From Comamonas endophytica (GTDB lineage Bacteria > Pseudomonadota > Gammaproteobacteria > Burkholderiales > Burkholderiaceae_C): a DNA stretch of 64,000 nucleotides. A program made the translations under genes and the position numbers. Position 1 is the first letter of the stretch, and every line of letters starts with the position of its first letter. Below the pieces are notes generated by a model, which had not been told where the DNA came from, searched no databases, and worked only from the letters and a program-made list of their open reading frames with translations. The stretch lies in NCBI RefSeq assembly GCF_023634805.2, contig NZ_CP106881.1, positions 1,364,001 through 1,428,000 of the forward strand, given 5' to 3'. Of the stretch, positions 48,152 through 57,900 are shown piece by piece.

Positions 48152-48171
48152 GCGCGGCCTTTAGGCCGCGC
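48152..48171 (+). other. Intercistronic hairpin after the dctP-type gene
   Basis: GCGCGGCC and GGCCGCGC form a perfect 8-base stem with a TTTA loop, seven bases after the receptor stop. There is no T-run. Such a stem can stabilise the upstream message so that far more receptor than membrane subunit is made. Confidence 0.6.
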
Positions 48172-48265
48172 ACCGCATGCGCCGGGCCGGCCCCGGCGCG
48201 CGCCGTGACTCCTTTTCAGAAAGCGACTGTGCCCGCGCCCTCCCCGGCGCCCTGCCGCAGCCGAC

Positions 48266-48787
48266 ATGCCTATGCTTGAACGAATCGAACGCGCTCTGGT
48301 CGCCTGCAACCGCTGGCTGCTCATCGTGCTGCTGCTGGCCATGGCCTGCATCGTCTTTGCCAACGTGGTGCTGCGCTACACCACCGGCGACTCCATCGTC
48401 TGGGCCGAGGAAGTCGCGCGCCACATGATGATCTGGGTCACCTTCCTGGGCGCCGGCCTGGTGCTGCGCTTCGGCGGCCATGTCGCGATCGACAACCTGC
48501 ACCGCGCCGTGAGCACGCGCACCGCGCGCTTCCTGCGCGCCGTCGTCGTGCTGGGCATTGCCGGCTTCTGCGTCTTCATGACCTATTTCTCGGTGCTCTA
48601 CGCCTGGGCCACGCGCTTCCAGACCACGGCCGCCACCGACATCCCGATCTCCTATATCTATCTGGCGATGCCCGTGGGCTTCGTGCTGATGCTGGTGCAC
48701 CTCATGTTCGTGGCGCGCAACTACATCACGGCTGGCAGCTACGCCCAGTCCGAAGAGATGAATGCGGACGCCGCAGCGTCCATCTGA
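48266..48787 (+). CDS. TRAP transporter small membrane subunit (DctQ family)
   Basis: A 173-residue protein with four membrane helices (about 12-35, 48-70, 88-110, 128-150) and the family block TGDSIVWAEEVARHMMIWVTF. It pairs with the large subunit that follows 14 bases later. ATG 48272 is an alternative start. Confidence 0.93.
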   Translation: MPMLERIERALVACNRWLLIVLLLAMACIVFANVVLRYTTGDSIVWAEEVARHMMIWVTFLGAGLVLRFGGHVAIDNLHRAVSTRTARFLRAVVVLGIAGFCVFMTYFSVLYAWATRFQTTAATDIPISYIYLAMPVGFVLMLVHLMFVARNYITAGSYAQSEEMNADAAASI

Positions 48788-48801
48788 GCCAAAGGTCCAC
48801 C

Positions 48802-50088
48802 ATGGGTATCACCCTCTTCATCGCCATCGTCGTCCTGCTCGTGCTGGGCTTTCCGGTGGCCTTCGCGCTCGCCATCTCGGCGGCGCTCGCCGTGCTCGTC
48901 GGCGGCCGCTACCCGCAGCTGGTGGTGTTCAAGGAAATGTTCACCGGCATCGACAGCTTCCCGCTGATGGCGGTGCCCTTCTTCATCCTGTCGGCCGAGC
49001 TGATGTCGGGCGGCGCGCTCACCCATGTGCTGCTGCGCTTCGCGGCGCAGTTCGTCGGCCACCTGCGCGGCGGCCTGGGCTATGCCAACGTGCTGTCGCT
49101 GACGCTGTTCTCGGGCATCTCCGGCTCGGCGCTGGCCGACGCCGCGGGTCCGGGCTCGATGATGGTCAAGATGATGGACAAGGCCGGCTACGCGCGCCCC
49201 TATGCCGCGGCGCTCACCGCCAGCACCGCCATCGTCGGGCCGATCATTCCGCCCTCGGTGAGCATGATCATCTATGCGATGCAGGACGAGAACGTCTCGG
49301 TCGGCGGCCTGTTCATGGCCGGCTTCATTCCCGGCATCCTGATCGCGCTGGCCATGGCCGGCGTCAACTGGTGGGTCTGCAGGAAGCGCAACTACCTCAC
49401 GAGCGCACCCCGCCCGACGGCGCGCGAGATGTGGGTCACGAGCTTCAAGGCCATTCCGGCGCTGATGCTGATCGTGCTGATCGTCGTCGGCATCCGCTTC
49501 GGCATCTTCACCCCGACCGAGGCCTCGGTGGTCGCGGTGTTCTATGCGCTGGTCTGCGGCAAGTGGATCTACCGCACGCTCGAGTGGAAGGCTATTCCCG
49601 GCATCACCGCGCGCTCGGCCATGCTCACCGCCTCGGTGCTGCTGGTCATGGCGACCTCGGCGGCCTTTGCCTGGGTGCTCACGGTGGAAGGCATTCCGCA
49701 GTATCTGTCGGAGCTGATCGTGAGCTGGGAGCTGTCGCCCACCATGTTCCTGATCGCGGTCAACATCCTGCTGCTGGTGTTCGGCATCTTCATGGAACCG
49801 CTGCCCGGCGTCATGATCCTGGTGCCGATCCTGGCACCCATCGCCTTCAGCCTGGGCATCGATCCGACCCACTTCGCGATGGTGGTGATCGTCAACCTGA
49901 CGCTGGGCATGATCACGCCGCCGGTCGGCGGCCTGCTGTTCGTGACCGCGGTGGCAACCCGCGTGTCGATCACCGACCTGACGCGCGAGATGCCGCTGTT
50001 CCTGATTGCGCATCTGGTGGTCCTGATCCTGCTGACCTTCATTCCCGAGCTGTCGACCTGGCTGCCGCATTCGCTGGGATTCCAGTAG
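48802..50088 (+). CDS. TRAP transporter large membrane subunit (DctM family)
   Basis: A 428-residue sodium-coupled permease with about 11-12 helices. Signature segments include SGISGSALADAAGPGSMMV and GPIIPPSVSMIIYAM. It carries the transport path and works with the preceding two genes. A terminator follows. Confidence 0.95.
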   Translation: MGITLFIAIVVLLVLGFPVAFALAISAALAVLVGGRYPQLVVFKEMFTGIDSFPLMAVPFFILSAELMSGGALTHVLLRFAAQFVGHLRGGLGYANVLSLTLFSGISGSALADAAGPGSMMVKMMDKAGYARPYAAALTASTAIVGPIIPPSVSMIIYAMQDENVSVGGLFMAGFIPGILIALAMAGVNWWVCRKRNYLTSAPRPTAREMWVTSFKAIPALMLIVLIVVGIRFGIFTPTEASVVAVFYALVCGKWIYRTLEWKAIPGITARSAMLTASVLLVMATSAAFAWVLTVEGIPQYLSELIVSWELSPTMFLIAVNILLLVFGIFMEPLPGVMILVPILAPIAFSLGIDPTHFAMVVIVNLTLGMITPPVGGLLFVTAVATRVSITDLTREMPLFLIAHLVVLILLTFIPELSTWLPHSLGFQ

Positions 50089-50111
50089 ACCGCTCGCCTC
50101 TCATGTCATAC

Positions 50112-50137
50112 AAGGCCCCGCATGTCGGGGCCTTTTT
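50112..50137 (+). terminator. Rho-independent terminator of the TRAP operon
   Basis: AAGGCCCCG and CGGGGCCTT pair around CATGT and are followed by six T residues, 23 bases past the dctM-type stop. Confidence 0.93.
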
Positions 50138-50234
50138 TATTGCGCGCGGCATTGCCGCATCTTCAGTTTCCAGCATGCGCCACTGAAGCTACTTCCATCT
50201 CTGCCATATGGATTTGGAGACTTTGAATATCAGT

Positions 50235-50533
50235 TTCACAATGCCATCAGGGCACAGCAATGCGGCCCAGGCCTGACCGGCGGGGAGAGCTCCATCGAGT
50301 TGTCCTGCAAAGTCATCGCCCCTTCCAGCGCATGAAGGGGCGCATCAGCGGTTGCTTCCTGCAGCCGGAACAACAAGCGCATGCTCCGCGCGCCTCGGAG
50401 AGCCAGGAACCTGGCAGGCGCCCTGCTCCCACTACGGGGCGAAGTTGCATCCATCTTTGCGCCTTGCCACTGCCCCACCCTTGCATATGCACAGATGCAT
50501 TGCGTTGGCACTTCTTCACGCAGGGAGATGAAC
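50235..50533 (+). promoter_or_regulatory. Conserved leader of cassette 1
   Basis: No gene is apparent here. About 300 bases match the leader at 52435-52736 with substitutions and small indels. A hairpin GCCCCTTC-N8-GAAGGGGC lies at 50318-50341. TTGCATATGCACAGATGC (about 50483-50500) corresponds to a perfect palindrome in the second copy. The leader ends in the ribosome site AGGGAG before ATG 50534. It is probably a promoter with an untranslated leader. Confidence 0.55.
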
Positions 50534-51082
50534 ATGACACAACTTTGGAAAATTGGAGTGCCGGCCCTGTTGCTGACAGCCATGGTTGCAGGCTGTGGCG
50601 GTAGCAGCAGCGACGGACCTGGAGGCGGCACTGCCGGGGGCATCCCGACATCGTTCTCTTTCAAGGAGGCTTTTGAAAAGCTCGAGGCTTCGGGGCAATT
50701 GCCGGTTCTTGACCGCAGCGACAGCATTACCGGCATCGACGCCAACGCCAATGGCGTGCGCGATGACATGGATCGATACATCGATAGCAAACCGGATACT
50801 CAGCCGCAGAAAAACAGCCTCAAGTCTCTTCACCGCGCATTCAACAGAGCGATGACCGTCGACACTAAGGATCGCAACGCGCTCCGTGACGTGGCCAATA
50901 GCATCAACCTTTCCGTGATCTGTATTCATCAGACCTACCCTTCGGAAAAGGCATCACCCGCGGGGCGCGAAATAGAGAAGCTGACCGTAAACACCCGGGG
51001 ACGCTATGACGCGTATATGAAATTCAACTCTGCCATGAATGGCACGGTAATGAGCGACGTAAAGGGGGTGAAATGTGACTAA
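50534..51082 (+). CDS. Cassette lipoprotein, copy 1, with a calcium-loop motif
   Basis: A 182-residue predicted lipoprotein. The signal ends in Val-Ala-Gly-Cys (about residue 20) followed by a Gly/Ser-rich linker. The segment DANANGVRDDMDRYID (about 73-88) has the D-x-N-x-N-G-x-x-D-D spacing of EF-hand or thrombospondin-type calcium loops. The rest is helical with two further cysteines near the C-terminus. ATG 50534 is best placed for the ribosome site (GGGAG six bases upstream). Its end overlaps the hydrolase start by eight bases. The family was not recognised. Confidence 0.78.
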   Translation: MTQLWKIGVPALLLTAMVAGCGGSSSDGPGGGTAGGIPTSFSFKEAFEKLEASGQLPVLDRSDSITGIDANANGVRDDMDRYIDSKPDTQPQKNSLKSLHRAFNRAMTVDTKDRNALRDVANSINLSVICIHQTYPSEKASPAGREIEKLTVNTRGRYDAYMKFNSAMNGTVMSDVKGVKCD

Positions 51083-52400
51083 CCCCACTTGCGCGCAGCT
51101 GCGCGCCACTTGTCTGACTGCTGTCTTGCTGCTGACCGGGGCGCTGCCAGTCTATGCTGCCGAAAGCAATCTCTGCAATACCCGCGGCTACACGGTAGGC
51201 TTCTTCAACGGTGTCTGGAACACCCCGTACATGGCATACGATGCACGCGTGTTTTTGAAGAATTTGCTAGGCATCGAGTACACCGGCGAGTCCGTTGAAT
51301 ACGAAAACTTCTACAACACCACCGGCGAAGAAAATGGCGCCACCATGGCTCAGGACATTGCCGAGACATTCATTCAACGTGCCGATGAGATCGACTCCAG
51401 CGGAGAACTGGCGCGGCGCTTTGAATATCTTTGGGACGCAGCCAGCGACCCGCGCAGGCCCTTGTGGGCACGGCTGGTCGATGTGCTGAAGGTGCCCATT
51501 GCAATGGCGGAAACCATCTACACCGCCATTTCCACCAAGCTGGTTGCAGGCTTCGCCAGGATGCTGAGCAATCCGCCCACGGAGATGGACTATGCCGAGC
51601 ACCGCCTGCTCGTCGACAAGCTGACCACCGAAGGCCAGAAGATATTGCTGGTCGCGCATTCGCAGGGCAATCTGTTCATGAACCCAGCCTACGATTACGC
51701 CAAGACCAAATTGACGACCGACAGCGTCGCGACCGTGCATATCGCACCGGCATCGATGACCGTGCGCGGCCCGCACCTGCTGGCCGATATCGACCTGGTG
51801 ATCAATGGCTTGCGCGCCTTTGGCTGGAGCGCCGTGCCGGGAATCAATCTGGCGCTGCCGTCCTCGGGCATTGACAAGAGCGGCCATACCTTGGATGGAA
51901 CCTATCTGGATGACAGTCGCCCGGGCCGCATGCATGTGCGGCAGATGGCCGATCAGGGCCTAGCCTCGCTGGTGACGCCGCCGGCCTCGGGCAACCGCGG
52001 TTTCTTCACCACCATGCTGACCTGGGATGGCGTTGGCGATGTCGATCTGCACACCACCGAACCTGAAGGGACATATGTCAACTACGCGAACAGGACCGGA
52101 CAGGTCGGCGCGCTGGACGTCGACAACACTGTCGCCAACGGTCCCGAGCATTACTACGCCTCGTGCAACCTGGACCAACTGAAGGAGGGCACATACCGCT
52201 TCGGCATCAATAACTACCGCAATGCCACCGGCAGAAAGGCCACCATGCAGGTCACGCTTGCACAGGGCGGCCAACCCGTAACCCGGGTGGTGGACGTTGG
52301 CCCGGAACGTGGGCCTATGGGCAACAGCAGCCCTATCGAGGTGATGGCCGTGAATGTCACCAAGGACGCCAATGGCAAGTTCGTTGCCACTGCGCAGTAA
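51075..52400 (+). CDS. Secreted alpha/beta-hydrolase-like protein with DUF2135-like tail, copy 1
   Basis: A 441-residue protein starting with GTG 51075, six bases after AAAGGGGG. A Sec signal peptide ends near PVYAAES (about residue 29). GFFNGVWNT (about 43-51) looks like the oxyanion strand and loop of alpha/beta hydrolases, and LLVAHSQGNLFMN (about 193-205) like the nucleophile elbow (serine in A-H-S-Q-G). The C-terminal part, with TWDGVGDVDLHTTEPEGTYV and GALDVDN, resembles DUF2135 (YfaP-like) beta domains. A lipase or esterase activity is plausible but unproven. It is coupled to the lipoprotein gene and repeated at 53281. Confidence 0.78.
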   Translation: MTNPTCAQLRATCLTAVLLLTGALPVYAAESNLCNTRGYTVGFFNGVWNTPYMAYDARVFLKNLLGIEYTGESVEYENFYNTTGEENGATMAQDIAETFIQRADEIDSSGELARRFEYLWDAASDPRRPLWARLVDVLKVPIAMAETIYTAISTKLVAGFARMLSNPPTEMDYAEHRLLVDKLTTEGQKILLVAHSQGNLFMNPAYDYAKTKLTTDSVATVHIAPASMTVRGPHLLADIDLVINGLRAFGWSAVPGINLALPSSGIDKSGHTLDGTYLDDSRPGRMHVRQMADQGLASLVTPPASGNRGFFTTMLTWDGVGDVDLHTTEPEGTYVNYANRTGQVGALDVDNTVANGPEHYYASCNLDQLKEGTYRFGINNYRNATGRKATMQVTLAQGGQPVTRVVDVGPERGPMGNSSPIEVMAVNVTKDANGKFVATAQ

Positions 52401-52434
52401 GCCAAGCGCGGCAGAGACTTGGGAATATTGAATG

Positions 52435-52736
52435 CCAGTTTCACGATGACATCGGCGCACAGCAGTGCGGCCCAGACCTGACCGGCGAGGAGAACTCCAG
52501 CAAGTTGTCCTGCAAAGTCATCGCCTCTTCCAGCGCATGAAGGGGCGCATCAACGGTTGCGTCTAGCAACTGAATAACAAGCGCACACTCCGCGCGCCTC
52601 GGAGATCCAGACAACTGGCAGGCGCAGAGCTCCCAGCTACGGGGCGAGGACGCATCCATTTTTGCGCATGCAACTTCCCCACCCTTGCATATGTACATAT
52701 GTATTGCCTGGCACTTTTTCACGCAAGGAGATGGAC
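52435..52736 (+). promoter_or_regulatory. Conserved leader of cassette 2
   Basis: No gene is apparent. The stretch parallels 50235-50533. The hairpin is kept as GCCTCTTC-N8-GAAGGGGC (52523-52546), in which the changed base still allows a G-U pair in RNA. CATATGTACATATG (52688-52701) is a perfect 14-base palindrome 35 bases before the ATG, a possible operator. CAAGGAG precedes the start. Confidence 0.55.
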
Positions 52737-53288
52737 ATGACACAACTTTGGAAACATGGAGTGCCGATCCTGCTGTTGACGGCCATGGTCGTGGGCTGTG
52801 GCGGCAACAGCAGCGACGGCCCTGGAGGCGGCACTGCCGGGGGTATGCCGACGCCGTACTCATTCAGAGAGGCTTTTGCCAAGCTCGAGGCTTCGGGGCA
52901 ATTGCCGGTGCTTGACCGCAGCGACAGCATTGCTGGCCCGGATGTCAACGCCAATGGGGTGCGCGATGACATCGAGCGTCATATCGACAGCAAACCTGAT
53001 AGTCAGGCGCAGAAAAACAGCCTCAAGGCCCTCAGCCGCGCGTTGACCCAGGCTATGACCGTCGACACCAAGGACAAGAACGCGCTGCGCGATGTGACCA
53101 ACAGCATCAACATTTCGACAGGCTGTATCTGGAAGACCTATCGCACGGGTGCAGTCGCCTCCCCCTTGGGAGACGAGATCGAAAAGCTGACCGTGAATAC
53201 CCGGCGCCGCTACGACGCCTACATGAAATACAACTCCGCGATGAATGGCGCGGTGATCAGTGCACCAAAGGGGTTGAACTGTGATTAA
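52737..53288 (+). CDS. Cassette lipoprotein, copy 2
   Basis: A 183-residue homologue of the protein at 50534 with the same lipobox (Val-Val-Gly-Cys), the calcium-loop-like DVNANGVRDDIERHID and the C-terminal cysteine pair. It differs from copy 1 at many positions, especially near residues 85-165. It overlaps the second hydrolase gene by eight bases in the same way. Confidence 0.78.
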   Translation: MTQLWKHGVPILLLTAMVVGCGGNSSDGPGGGTAGGMPTPYSFREAFAKLEASGQLPVLDRSDSIAGPDVNANGVRDDIERHIDSKPDSQAQKNSLKALSRALTQAMTVDTKDKNALRDVTNSINISTGCIWKTYRTGAVASPLGDEIEKLTVNTRRRYDAYMKYNSAMNGAVISAPKGLNCD

Positions 53289-54606
53289 ACGCATCTGCGC
53301 ACCGATGTGCGTCACTTACCTGTCGGCTGCTCTGCTTCTGGCCGTGACATTGCCTGTCCAGGCGGCCGAAAGCAGCCTCTGTGAAGCCCGTGGCTATACC
53401 GTGGGCTTCTTCAACGGTGTCTGGAACACAACGCGCCAGGCAATCAATAGGCGAAATTTTCTGGAGGAAATGCTGGGGAGCGAATACGACGGCGAACCTA
53501 TCGAATACGAAAACTTCTACAACACCACCGGCGAAGAAAATGGCGCCACCATGGCCCAGGATATCGCCGAGGTGTTCATTCAGCGCGCCGACGAGATCGA
53601 CTCCAGCGGCGAACTGGCGCGGCGCTTTGAATACCTGTGGGACGCAGCAAGCGATCCGCGCCGGCCCTTGTGGGCACGGCTGGTCGATGTGCTGAAGGTG
53701 CCCATTGCAATGGCGGAAACCATCTACACCGCCATTTCCACCAAGCTGGTTGCAGGCTTCGCCAGGATGCTGAGCAATCCGCCCACGGAGATGGACTATG
53801 CCGAGCACCGCCTGCTCGTCGACAAGCTGACCACCGAAGGCCAGAAGATATTGCTGGTCGCGCATTCGCAGGGCAATCTGTTCATGAACCCAGCCTACGA
53901 TTACGCCAAGACCAAATTGACGACCGACAGCGTCGCGACCGTGCATATCGCACCGGCATCGATGACCGTGCGCGGCCCGCACCTGCTGGCCGATATCGAC
54001 CTGGTGATCAATGGCTTGCGCGCCTTTGGCTGGAGCGCCGTGCCGGGAATCAATCTGGCGCTGCCGTCCTCGGGCATTGACAAGAGCGGCCATACCTTGG
54101 ATGGAACCTATCTGGATGACAGTCGCCCGGGCCGCATGCATGTGCGGCAGATGGCCGATCAGGGCCTGGCCTCGCTGGTGACGCCGCCGGCCTCGGGCAA
54201 CCGCGGTTTCTTCACCACCATGCTGACCTGGGATGGCGTTGGCGATGTCGATCTGCACACCACCGAACCTGAAGGGACATATGTCAACTACGCGAACAGG
54301 ACCGGAGAGGTCGGCGCATTGGACGTCGACAACACTGTCGCCAACGGTCCCGAGCATTACTACGCCTCGTGCAACCCAGCCCAACTGAAGGAGGGCATAT
54401 ACCGCTTCGGCATCAATAACTACCGCAATGCCACCGGCAGAAAGGCCACCATGCAGGTCACGCTTGCACAGGGCGGCCAACCCGTGACCCGGGTGGTGGA
54501 CGTTGGCCCGGAACGTGGGCCCATGGGCAACAGCAGCCCTATCGAGGTGATGGCCGTGAATCTCGTCAAGGATGCCAACGGCAAGTTGGTGACCACGGTG
54601 CAGTGA
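53281..54606 (+). CDS. Secreted alpha/beta-hydrolase-like protein with DUF2135-like tail, copy 2
   Basis: A 441-residue protein of the same length as copy 1, starting with GTG 53281. The signal peptide, GFFNGVWNT, AHSQGN and the DUF2135-like tail are all conserved. The first 125 residues differ at many sites (for example residues 52-75), whereas the following 270 or so are practically identical. The gene ends 27 bases before a terminator. Confidence 0.78.
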   Translation: MIKRICAPMCVTYLSAALLLAVTLPVQAAESSLCEARGYTVGFFNGVWNTTRQAINRRNFLEEMLGSEYDGEPIEYENFYNTTGEENGATMAQDIAEVFIQRADEIDSSGELARRFEYLWDAASDPRRPLWARLVDVLKVPIAMAETIYTAISTKLVAGFARMLSNPPTEMDYAEHRLLVDKLTTEGQKILLVAHSQGNLFMNPAYDYAKTKLTTDSVATVHIAPASMTVRGPHLLADIDLVINGLRAFGWSAVPGINLALPSSGIDKSGHTLDGTYLDDSRPGRMHVRQMADQGLASLVTPPASGNRGFFTTMLTWDGVGDVDLHTTEPEGTYVNYANRTGEVGALDVDNTVANGPEHYYASCNPAQLKEGIYRFGINNYRNATGRKATMQVTLAQGGQPVTRVVDVGPERGPMGNSSPIEVMAVNLVKDANGKLVTTVQ

Positions 54607-54632
54607 AGCGGTTCCTGCTGCAGCTGCAAGTA

Positions 54633-54667
54633 AAAAAGGCCGACCTGCAACGGGCCGGCCCTTTGCA
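54633..54667. terminator. Bidirectional terminator after cassette 2
   Basis: AAAAAAGGCCGACC and GGGCCGGCCCTTT can pair (with one bulge) around TGCAAC. T residues lie on one side and A residues on the other, so it can serve the forward cassette and the reverse YkgJ-like gene. Confidence 0.75.
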
Positions 54668-54675
54668 GACGATGC

Positions 54676-54999
54676 CTAATCCACCCGCAGATCCGCATCG
54701 CAGCCCACGCCTGCCGCGATCCAGCGCCGCGCCATGCGCAGCCAGACCTTTGCGCGCCATCGCTGCCAGCGCCCGGGCGCCACGCCCGAGGCCTTGGCAT
54801 CTTCCAGCACGCCGCAGCGGTAATGCCCGCCCTGATCGTCCCAACGCAACGCGCTGCAGGCACCCGTGCGCCGGCGCGAGACCAGCATGCCCATCGGGCA
54901 GGGCTCGGCCAGGCAGCACAGGCCGCAGCCATTGCAGGGCGCGCCCAGCGGCGGCTTGGCCGGCGCCCGGGGGTGCCACAGCACGGCGTATTCCCGCAT
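54676..54999 (-). CDS. YkgJ-type CxxCxxCC protein
   Basis: A 107-residue protein with the cluster CNGCGLCCLAEPC near the N-terminus, typical of the zinc- or iron-chelating YkgJ family. Two more cysteines follow (ACSALRW, YRCGV). It begins at the uvrA stop; GTG 55002 overlaps that stop as GTGA, and ATG 54999 shares one base with it. Co-expression with uvrA is likely. The function of the family is not established. Confidence 0.75.
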   Translation of the reverse strand: MREYAVLWHPRAPAKPPLGAPCNGCGLCCLAEPCPMGMLVSRRRTGACSALRWDDQGGHYRCGVLEDAKASGVAPGRWQRWRAKVWLRMARRWIAAGVGCDADLRVD

Positions 55000-57900
55000 C
55001 ACTGCCTTGCCAGTACGGGAGCGATGGCGTTGCCGGTATGCGTTCCCTGCTCGACCAGCGTCTCGGGCGTGCCCGCGGCCACGATGCGGCCGCCGCCGTT
55101 GCCGCCCTCGGGGCCCAGGTCGATGACCCAGTCAGCCTCGGCGATGACATCGAGATCGTGCTCGATGACCACCACCGAATGCCCGGCATCGACCAGGCGG
55201 TGCAGCACCTCGATAAGCTTCTGCACGTCCGACATGTGCAGGCCCACCGTGGGCTCGTCCAGCACATACAGCGTGTGCGGCGCCTTGTTGCCGCGGCGTG
55301 CGATGTCATCGCGCACCTTGGTCAGCTCGGTCACCAGCTTGATGCGCTGCGCCTCGCCGCCGCTGAGCGTGGGCGAGGGCTGGCCCAGCGTCAGATAGCC
55401 CAGGCCCACGTCCTTGAGCAGCTGCAGCGGGTGGCCGATGGCCGGCATGCTGGCGAAGAAATCGACCGCCTCGTCGACCTCCATCTGCAGCACGTCGCCG
55501 ATGCTCTTGCCGCGCCAGGTCACGGCCAGCGTTTCGGGGTTGAAACGCGCGCCGTGGCAGGTGTCGCAGGGCACCTTGACGTCGGGCAGGAAGCTCATCT
55601 CGATGGTGCGCAGGCCCTGGCCCTCGCAGGTCGGGCAGCGGCCCTCGCCGGTGTTGAACGAGAAGCGCCCCGGACCATAGCCGCGCGCGCGCGCCTCGAG
55701 CGTGTCGGCAAACAGCTTGCGGATCGTGTCCCAGAAACCGATGTAGGTCGCGGGGCAGGAGCGTGGCGTCTTGCCGATCGGGGTCTGGTCGACTTCGAGC
55801 ACCCGGTCGATGCTCTCGAAGCCGCGCAGGCCCGCGCAGCCGACCAGCGGCGGCGCCTTGCCCGCATCCATCGCTTCACGCCCGGCCAGGGTGCTGCGCT
55901 GGCCGACCCAGGCCGCAACATTGGTCCACAGCACGTCGCGCGCCAGCGTCGACTTGCCCGAGCCGCTGACCCCGGTGATCGCCACCAGGCGCTTGAGCGG
56001 CACATGCGCATCGACGCGCTGCAGGTTGTGCAGGTCGGCGCCCAGCACCGTGAGCCAGCGCTGCGGTCCGCTGCCGCCGCGCACCACGGGCTGCGTCAGC
56101 GCCGCATTGGCAGCGGCGCTGTCGGCCTGCAGGGCGGCAGCCGCATCGGCAGCGATCTGCTTCTTGGTGCGCTTCTTTGGCGCTTCGGTCACTTCTGCCA
56201 CCGCCGCCTGCGCCACCGGCGGCCAGACCACGGGACGGCGCGGCTGGAACGGATGGCGCATCGCATGCAGCAGGTAGCGGCCCGTGACCGAGTCCTCGGC
56301 CTGCATAACGTCCTCGGGGCTGCCCTGGGCGACCAGCCGGCCGCCGCGCTTGCCGGCGCTCGGGCCGATGTCGATCACATGGTCGGCGCGGCGGATGGTG
56401 TCCTCGTCGTGCTCGACCACGACCAGCGTGTTGCCCTTGTCGCCGAGCTTGTGCAGCGCGTTGAGCAGGATCTGGTTGTCGCGCGCATGCAGGCCGATGG
56501 TCGGCTCGTCGAGCACGTAGCACACGCCCTGCAGGTTGCTGCCGAGCTGCGCCGCCAGCCGGATGCGCTGGGCCTCGCCGCCGCTGAGTGTCGGTGCGCC
56601 ACGGTCCAGCGTCAGATAGCCCAGCCCGACCTCCTCGAGGAATTCGAGCCGGCCCTGGATCTCGGGCAGCAGGTCGCGCGCAATGCCGGCCTCGCGGCCG
56701 CTCAAAGAGAGCGCCTGGGCCCAGACGCGCACATCGGTGACCGAGAGCCGCGCGATGTCGGTGATGCCCACGTCGTGGAAGCGCACGGCGCGCGCAGTGG
56801 CATTGAGCCGCGTGCCCGAGCAGCAGGGACAGGTGACCTCGGCCAGGTCCTCGACCTCCTGGCCCTCGAACTTGACCTCGCGGCCGCGGTTGTCCTCGGC
56901 CAGCAGGGTGTCGTCATAGACCTGGCGCTGCTCCTTGCTCAATTGCACGCCCGTACCCACGCACTCGGGGCACCAGCCGTGCTTGCTGTTGTACGAGAAC
57001 AGCCGCGGATCGAGCTCGGCGTAGCTGGCCGCGCAGACCGGGCAGGCGCGCTGGGTCGAAAAGGCCTGCAGCTTGCCCAGGCCGGCCGTGCTCCGGCCGC
57101 CGGCCATGGCCGCGCCCAGGTCGTCGATGCCGCTGAGCACATGCACCACGCCCTTGCCCAGCTCCAGCGCCTGCGCCAGATGCAGCCGCAGCTCGGCTTC
57201 GTTCTGCGGCGTGACCTCGACGCTGGCCACCGGCAGGTCGATGCTGTGCTCCTTGAAGCGGTCGAGCCGCGGGAAACCCGTGGTCGGCAGGAACTCGCCA
57301 TCGACGCGCAGATGGGTATAGCCGCGCGGCCGCGCCCAGTCGGCCAGCTCGGTATAGACGCCCTTGCGGTTCACCACCAGCGGCGAAAGCAGGCCGATGT
57401 GCTGCCCGCGGAACTGCGTCATCAGCTGCGCGGCAATGCTGTCAGGGGTCTGCGGCTGCACGGCCGCGCCATCGTGGATGCAGTGCTGCACGCCCAGCTT
57501 CACGTAGAGCAGGCGCAGGAAGTGCCAGACCTCGGTGGTCGTGCCCACGGTGGACTTGCGCCCGCCGCGCGACAGCCGCTGCTCGATGGCCACGGTGGGC
57601 GGAATGCCGTAGACCGCGTCCACCTCGGGCCGGCCTGCGGGCTGGACGATGGAACGCGCATAGGCGTTGAGCGATTCGAGGTAGCGGCGCTGGCCCTCGT
57701 TGAACAGGATGTCGAAGGCCAGCGTCGACTTGCCCGAGCCGCTGACGCCGGTGACCACATTGAACTTGCCGCGTGGAATCTCGACCGACAGCTGCTTGAG
57801 ATTGTGCTCGCGCGCGTTGACGATCTCGATCACGTCCTTGTCGGACGCCAGCGGCGCCTTGCGATCGCCCCGCGGGTAGAGCATGGGCGCCACCTCGGTG

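Larger units (their letters stand above)
50235..54606 (+). repeat. Tandem duplication of a 2.2 kb two-gene cassette
   Basis: Leader, lipoprotein gene and hydrolase gene occur twice in direct order with an offset of about 2,203-2,206 bases. Divergence is uneven: leaders, lipoproteins and hydrolase N-termini differ clearly, while a tract from about 51457 to 52093 is nearly identical to 53663-54299. This points to an old duplication followed by recent homogenisation of one tract. Confidence 0.92.

Noticed and set aside
50534..54606. A type VI lipase effector with lipoprotein immunity protein
   Set aside because: Tandem duplication and a lipoprotein partner recall Tle/Tli pairs, but the hydrolase-like protein has its own Sec signal peptide and no VgrG, PAAR or adaptor gene lies nearby.
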